Source: Paenibacillus aurantius (lineage in GTDB: Bacteria; Bacillota; Bacilli; Paenibacillales; NBRC-103111). Taken from it: a DNA stretch of 64,000 nucleotides. The notes beneath the pieces were generated by a model. It ran no database searches. It was not told the DNA's origin and saw only the letters and a program-made list of their open reading frames with translations. Every line of letters starts with the position of its first letter. Position 1 is the first letter of the stretch. The stretch spans positions 2,948,001-3,012,000 of the forward strand of contig NZ_CP130318.1 in NCBI RefSeq assembly GCF_032268605.1. Direction: 5' to 3'. Shown here one piece after another: positions 60,342 through 64,000 of this stretch. Position numbers and translations under genes: made by a program.

Positions 60342-62555
60342 CTAATGGAAATCTCTCATATGAATCGTTTCTCCTGCGGAGGTCTCTAGTTCAATCACAG
60401 AGGCGTCCGTTTCCCTCTTCACTCCTTTTCTCTCGATCATCATCTTCCCTGAGAAAGGATTTTTCAAGCGTAAAGTACCGCCTTTCTCACTATAAATCGA
60501 AATGCTGTCGATCCGGCCATTGCTGCGTGACCCTGAGATGAGAAAAGCCCCTTCCGCCCGGATCCCTGCGAAAGCCGCATCCTTGAACCGGTCGGGAAGC
60601 GCCGGAAACAAGCGGATTTCGCCCTGCACACATTGGACGAACAGTTCCAGGACAGCGGCCGAAGCGGCAATAGCAGCCTCGAGCTGCATGACATCTCCGC
60701 CCGTAAACGTCGTGAAGCCGGGATACTGGGCATTGTGGCGTGTCGCAAACCCGGGCATCATAAAGAATTCCCGCAGCAGCTTCAGACAAGTATAAGCCAT
60801 GTCTTTGCCGCCCATTCGACCATGAAGTATGGAGGCCCACGGCATCGACCATCCCGTCCATGCCCCCATCCCTTTGGCGACCCAGGTTTGATACGAATGG
60901 CGGACTAGGCTCTTATGCTTTTCATCCTCTAAAGGGATCGTGTCAAAAGGATAAATTCCCCCCAAGTGGGAATGGTGGCGATGGCTTTCCGCCAGCGGCT
61001 GGCCCTCCCACAAATAGATCTCTTCGCCACTTGCCCCTTGCCCCGTCGTGTAGGGGGGCAGATTCTCCCGGATCTTCCTGACCTTCTCGGCATAATCGCT
61101 GTCGATCTGATACCGAGTGGCCAAACGAAGGATTTTGTCGCACAAGAAATGAACATTGGTTAGAAAGAAGGTGGAATTTTTGCCCCAGGCCTCATTTCCC
61201 GCGCCTCCGTATTCCGGCGAGATCGAGACAGACAAAGTATAGATGCCATCCTTGAATTCCATCATACGAATGAACACATTCAGCGTTTTCTTCATAAAAG
61301 GGTAGACTTCACGCAGCAGGAATTCCTCATCACGTGCATATTGGCCGTACTGCCACATCAACTGGGCAACCCAAGAGGTGTTGGCGTGATCGATGATTCC
61401 TGTCCAAAATTTACCGATCACTTTGCCGCGATCATCGCAGGCATGAACCATCTGGTAGCCGTCCTCTTCTCCCGTGAACAATTTGGCCCTTTCCGCCAGC
61501 AGCGGCTTCCAGCTATCGATCATGTTAAATAAGGGAAGCAGGCTTTCCAGATGGTTCGAGGCATAAGCCGGCCATAAACATTCCTGCACGTTAATATTAA
61601 AATGGTAATCCCCGCTCCAAGGAGCCATCCGATGCTCTTCCACCCAAGGCCCCTGCAGTGTGGGAGCAATCCCCCCGGGCATCGAGTTACCCAGCATTTT
61701 ATAGATGCCGAGGTAATACATCGTGCCGATTTCCTCGTCCGGAATCCGGATATCGGCCGTCTTCTTCCAGAGCCGGCTCCACACTTCCTTTGTGGGAGCG
61801 GTCAGTTGCTCATAGGCCGTTTCCTTCAAGGCTTCCAGCTGATCCTTGGCCGCTGCCCATGCAGCCTTTTTCGTTTCGCCGTAATGGCTTGTCACTAGCA
61901 GATTTTCGGAAGCCTCGGCAAGGACGGCACACGCCGGGTCAGCCGGAAGCTCCTGAATCCACCCTTCTTGTCCACTCCCTTGAACGACACGGGGAGGGGG
62001 AATGTCAAATTGGTCGAAATAAGTTTTCACTTCCGGAAATGCATAAGCCGGCCGAACCGTAATTGAATCCAACCATCGGCTATTTATAGAGAAAGCAAGC
62101 ACAGGCTCATCGATCAAAAGGGTTGCTTTGAAGGTGATCTCCCCATCATCGGGATGAGTGCACACAATAGAGGCTTCTGCATGGAACAGATCCAGATGTG
62201 CGGAAACGATCTGAAGCTCATCCTTAAGCTTCAGTTCAAAGCGTCCCATGGGCATCCGGGTCGGTTTCTTTTCTTGACCGTTGATTTGTTCGATTTGGAA
62301 CAATTCCTGTGCTTCGGCGTAGGCTCCCGCCTCAAGCAGCTTTCGCAAGCGATAAAAATGACATTGTTCATTCCAAAGCATTCCCCCGCGGTGATCCCAA
62401 TAATCCGCCCGATTCACGGTGACCATGATTGTATTTTCTTGAAACCAGAGGAGGGCACCGAATCTTCCATTGGATAAGGGAATTCCATGGTGGCAATAGT
62501 CCGTGTCAATCGGCCAATCTAGACAATAGTTCGGGTTTATCTCGGTTACTTTCAT
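60342..62555 (-). CDS. GH95-like glycoside hydrolase (clan GH-L type)
   Basis: The 737-residue protein without signal peptide follows the GH95 plan but is diverged. It has an N-terminal beta domain with IPLSNGRFGALLWFQENTIM and NRADYWDHRGGM. The barrel has APTLQGPWVEEHRMAPWSGD, INVQECLWPAY, and SHRHHSHLGGIYPFDTI near the family's HRHxSHLxGLYPG. The ending is NAQYPGFTTFTGGDV. It may act on a sugar other than L-fucose. GGAGG lies nine bases before the ATG. It follows the SGNH esterase gene by 18 bases, suggesting an esterase and glycosidase pair acting on an acylated oligosaccharide. Confidence 0.75.
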   Translation of the reverse strand: MKVTEINPNYCLDWPIDTDYCHHGIPLSNGRFGALLWFQENTIMVTVNRADYWDHRGGMLWNEQCHFYRLRKLLEAGAYAEAQELFQIEQINGQEKKPTRMPMGRFELKLKDELQIVSAHLDLFHAEASIVCTHPDDGEITFKATLLIDEPVLAFSINSRWLDSITVRPAYAFPEVKTYFDQFDIPPPRVVQGSGQEGWIQELPADPACAVLAEASENLLVTSHYGETKKAAWAAAKDQLEALKETAYEQLTAPTKEVWSRLWKKTADIRIPDEEIGTMYYLGIYKMLGNSMPGGIAPTLQGPWVEEHRMAPWSGDYHFNINVQECLWPAYASNHLESLLPLFNMIDSWKPLLAERAKLFTGEEDGYQMVHACDDRGKVIGKFWTGIIDHANTSWVAQLMWQYGQYARDEEFLLREVYPFMKKTLNVFIRMMEFKDGIYTLSVSISPEYGGAGNEAWGKNSTFFLTNVHFLCDKILRLATRYQIDSDYAEKVRKIRENLPPYTTGQGASGEEIYLWEGQPLAESHRHHSHLGGIYPFDTIPLEDEKHKSLVRHSYQTWVAKGMGAWTGWSMPWASILHGRMGGKDMAYTCLKLLREFFMMPGFATRHNAQYPGFTTFTGGDVMQLEAAIAASAAVLELFVQCVQGEIRLFPALPDRFKDAAFAGIRAEGAFLISGSRSNGRIDSISIYSEKGGTLRLKNPFSGKMMIERKGVKRETDASVIELETSAGETIHMRDFH

Positions 62556-62573
62556 TACAGACGACCTCCGTTT

Positions 62574-63626
62574 CTAAACTTGATTCCTTTCCAAAAGCGG
62601 CTTGATGTAAGCAGCCAAATGTTCGCCCATTTCAATCATGCCGTGATTCCCGGGATGAAGCAGATCATGGGAAAGCCCATACAAGCCTGAACGCAGCAGC
62701 TGGCGCCCATCAACATAATGAACATTAGGCGAATCGATGGAATGCACGACCTCTTGCAAAGCGGTCCGAAAAGCCTCCGATGTGGAAGCGGGATTCCGCT
62801 CCGGCCAGATCAACCCGATGTCCATGAAGACAGGCAGCAGGCCGATGCAAATAATCGGCTTGTCGGGATTCTTGGCGGCCATTTTCTCCACCATATGAGC
62901 TGCTTTCTGTTGAAAGCTCTCGACGGGAACCCCTTGATTCAGCATGTTCACCGAAATACAGAGTGACGCTACATCCCAGTCCCCTCTGTCCGCGATATAA
63001 TCAGCAAGTTCTTCCTCGCAATAGGCGGAGCCCGAAACTCCAAGATTAATGGCGTCCGACCGGAGCCTCCAGGCCGCCTGCTTCACATAGGTCAAGTCCG
63101 CACTTGCAGCAGCCGCCCCCTGGGTAATGGAGGGTCCATAGGCGAGATAGGTATAAGGTGGCAGTTCCTTCCTATCTGGAGGCCTAAGCGTTTCTCCTTT
63201 AATATTAAGCAGATGGACTTCCCCGCCATGAAGCACCAATCTCCAAACTTGGGGGGCAAAAGAATGCTGAACCGTATTCAGCTCTTCTCTCGGCAAAAAG
63301 TAGGGGGAAGGCAGCTCCAGTAAAAAGTCGGTCGCTTCTTCCATGATCAGGCGTTGGGACACAAAATAGTCGCCATAAAAAATACTGATGACGCTGTTTC
63401 CCTCATAGCTGACCAAGGTGACGACAGCCGGCTTCCAGTCGCTGACGAAACGGATTTCACAGCAAGCCGCTTTCCGATACATGGCTTGGCTTTGCTCACG
63501 CAGGCGCTGCCGGACAGCTTCGGGAATCCTTTGCAGCAGCAAGCCGGGTCTGCCGGGTATTTCTACAAGTTCCTCCACATTTAACAGCTCAACCTGGTGG
63601 CTAATCACACGTTTCCCCCATTCCAT
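62574..63626 (-). CDS. SGNH/GDSL family hydrolase (probable carbohydrate esterase)
   Basis: The 350-residue protein has a beta-sandwich N-terminal domain (about 1-155) followed by an SGNH hydrolase domain. Block I appears as AYGPSITQG with the likely nucleophile serine. The GVSGSA segment supplies block II glycine, CISVNMLN block III asparagine, and DLLHPGNHG the Asp-His of block V. All four blocks are present, so it should be active. There is no signal peptide. Such two-domain SGNH proteins commonly remove acetyl groups from sugars. It is co-oriented with the GH95-like gene. Confidence 0.82.
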   Translation of the reverse strand: MEWGKRVISHQVELLNVEELVEIPGRPGLLLQRIPEAVRQRLREQSQAMYRKAACCEIRFVSDWKPAVVTLVSYEGNSVISIFYGDYFVSQRLIMEEATDFLLELPSPYFLPREELNTVQHSFAPQVWRLVLHGGEVHLLNIKGETLRPPDRKELPPYTYLAYGPSITQGAAAASADLTYVKQAAWRLRSDAINLGVSGSAYCEEELADYIADRGDWDVASLCISVNMLNQGVPVESFQQKAAHMVEKMAAKNPDKPIICIGLLPVFMDIGLIWPERNPASTSEAFRTALQEVVHSIDSPNVHYVDGRQLLRSGLYGLSHDLLHPGNHGMIEMGEHLAAYIKPLLERNQV

Positions 63627-63672
63627 ATAAATCTAATTATGATCCCAATGCACTCCCATGAGGGTTAAGCAT

Positions 63673-63717
63673 GGAAAGAGAGATCAGAATGAGCTGCATT
63701 CTGATCTCTGCTTTTTG
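63673..63717 (-). terminator. Hairpin after the Ig-like-domain gene
   Basis: AGAGATCAGAAT and ATTCTGATCTCT pair perfectly across seven bases. The T run (GCTTTTTG) is on the plus-strand side, so termination of the minus-strand gene is less certain. Confidence 0.6.
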
Positions 63718-63738
63718 TGTAATCTGGTTAAGGTTAAA

Positions 63739-64000
63739 TTACTTTTTGTTACCCGAACGGAACGTTACCTTTTGTTCAGCCGCCAGGCTGTTGTTCAAGC
63801 TGTCCTTGACTGCCGTGGTTACCTTCACTTCATAGTCACCTTTAGGATCAAGCGCTCCGTCGAAGGATAATTGGAACCGCAGCGGGCTGATCGGAACGAT
63901 CTTGTAGGCCGGAACTTCTCCTCCGCCGACCTTGGCAACGAGCACACTGTCCTTGGTAAGGGTCGCTCCGTTCATTTGCTTGTTGAACCGCAGCACGAAG
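63739..64000 (-). CDS. 3' end of a protein with a bacterial Ig-like domain (partial)
   Basis: The window edge cuts this gene. The visible 87 residues open with FVLRFNKQMNGATL and continue with strands KIVPISPLRFQLSF and DYEVKVTTAVKDSLNN before ending KVTFRSGNKK. This is the pattern of SbsA/Big_5-type Ig-like domains (F-x-x-x-M-x-x-x-T at the start, A-V-x-D-x-x-N at the end) found repeated in large surface proteins. The bulk of the protein is beyond the window, so nothing can be said of its enzymatic domains. Confidence 0.65.
   Translation of the reverse strand, partial: FVLRFNKQMNGATLTKDSVLVAKVGGGEVPAYKIVPISPLRFQLSFDGALDPKGDYEVKVTTAVKDSLNNSLAAEQKVTFRSGNKK

Noticed and set aside
1-64000. CRISPR arrays, tRNA and rRNA genes, riboswitches, prophage genes
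   Set aside because: I scanned for spaced identical repeats, tRNA-like cloverleaf arms and phage structural genes and saw none that I can support; small structured RNAs could be missed without covariance models.

Overview
The window looks like chromosomal DNA of a Paenibacillaceae-type Firmicute (Paenibacillus or a close relative). This rests on strong GGAGG-type ribosome binding sites, frequent TTG and GTG starts, LplB/YtcP-type sugar permeases paired with large lipoprotein binding proteins, YesM/YesN-type two-component regulation, many AraC regulators, a CcpA cre-like box and sigma-A-like promoters. There are no rRNA or tRNA genes, no CRISPR array, and no intact transposase that I can recognise. 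Nearly everything concerns capture and breakdown of complex carbohydrates.

Layout. (1) 1-1.0 kb: ZIP metal transporter behind a strong promoter and an MntR-like palindrome. (2) 1.05-7.6 kb: two divergent GntR regulators and a catabolic operon (galactonate-dehydratase-like enolase-superfamily enzyme, zinc alcohol dehydrogenase, SDR, GH36 alpha-galactosidase-like enzyme). (3) 7.6-20.2 kb: membrane-anchored AraC sensor-regulator, then an ABC sugar importer (permease, permease, lipoprotein), a sugar isomerase/epimerase, and three tandem paralogues of a poorly characterised beta-propeller-like family (probably DUF6528). One paralogue is cytosolic and two are exported with carbohydrate-binding domains; the middle one is frameshifted at a run of nine G. 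(4) 20.4-22.7 kb: a short UvrA-like ATPase. (5) 22.9-36.2 kb: a patchwork with many decayed genes: a DapA-like/sialidase-like pair followed by a truncated GH106-like gene, a low-GC stretch with a lipoprotein polysaccharide deacetylase bracketed by inverted multi-box repeats resembling transposon ends, a second sialidase-like gene, an AraC/PhyH/MFS cluster with a frameshifted MFS gene, a multiply broken cupin gene, a Gfo/Idh oxidoreductase, an ileS-like 3' fragment and two lipoproteins. (6) 36.2-45 kb: GNAT and LysR genes, then a locus whose gene content fits non-phosphorylative L-fucose (or related deoxysugar) use: DapA-type aldolase, LacI regulator with two operators, GH95 fucosidase, SDR, enolase-superfamily acid-sugar dehydratase and GntR regulator with twin operators. 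(7) 45-52 kb: YesN/YesM two-component system with its own ABC importer. (8) 52-64 kb: GH43-like enzyme, AraC regulator, GH106-like rhamnosidase, UxuA-type mannonate dehydratase, AraC regulator, GH95-like enzyme, SGNH esterase, and the 3' end of an Ig-like-domain protein cut by the window edge.

Functional reading. Extracellular lipoproteins and propeller/discoidin proteins would bind glycans, CUT1-type permeases would import oligosaccharides, and mostly cytosolic glycosidases (GH36, GH95, GH106, GH43-like, sialidase-like) would release monosaccharides. Those are then oxidised and dehydrated by SDR/MDR and enolase-superfamily enzymes or UxuA, and cleaved by DapA-type aldolases. Each module carries its own regulator, and several operators can be read directly: two LacI sites on a TTGTCA-17-TATAAT promoter, and two nearly identical 19-bp GntR sites each overlapping a -10 box. 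The likeliest under-described system is the three-paralogue propeller cluster with its homopolymer frameshift. Next is the deacetylase gene between transposon-like ends.
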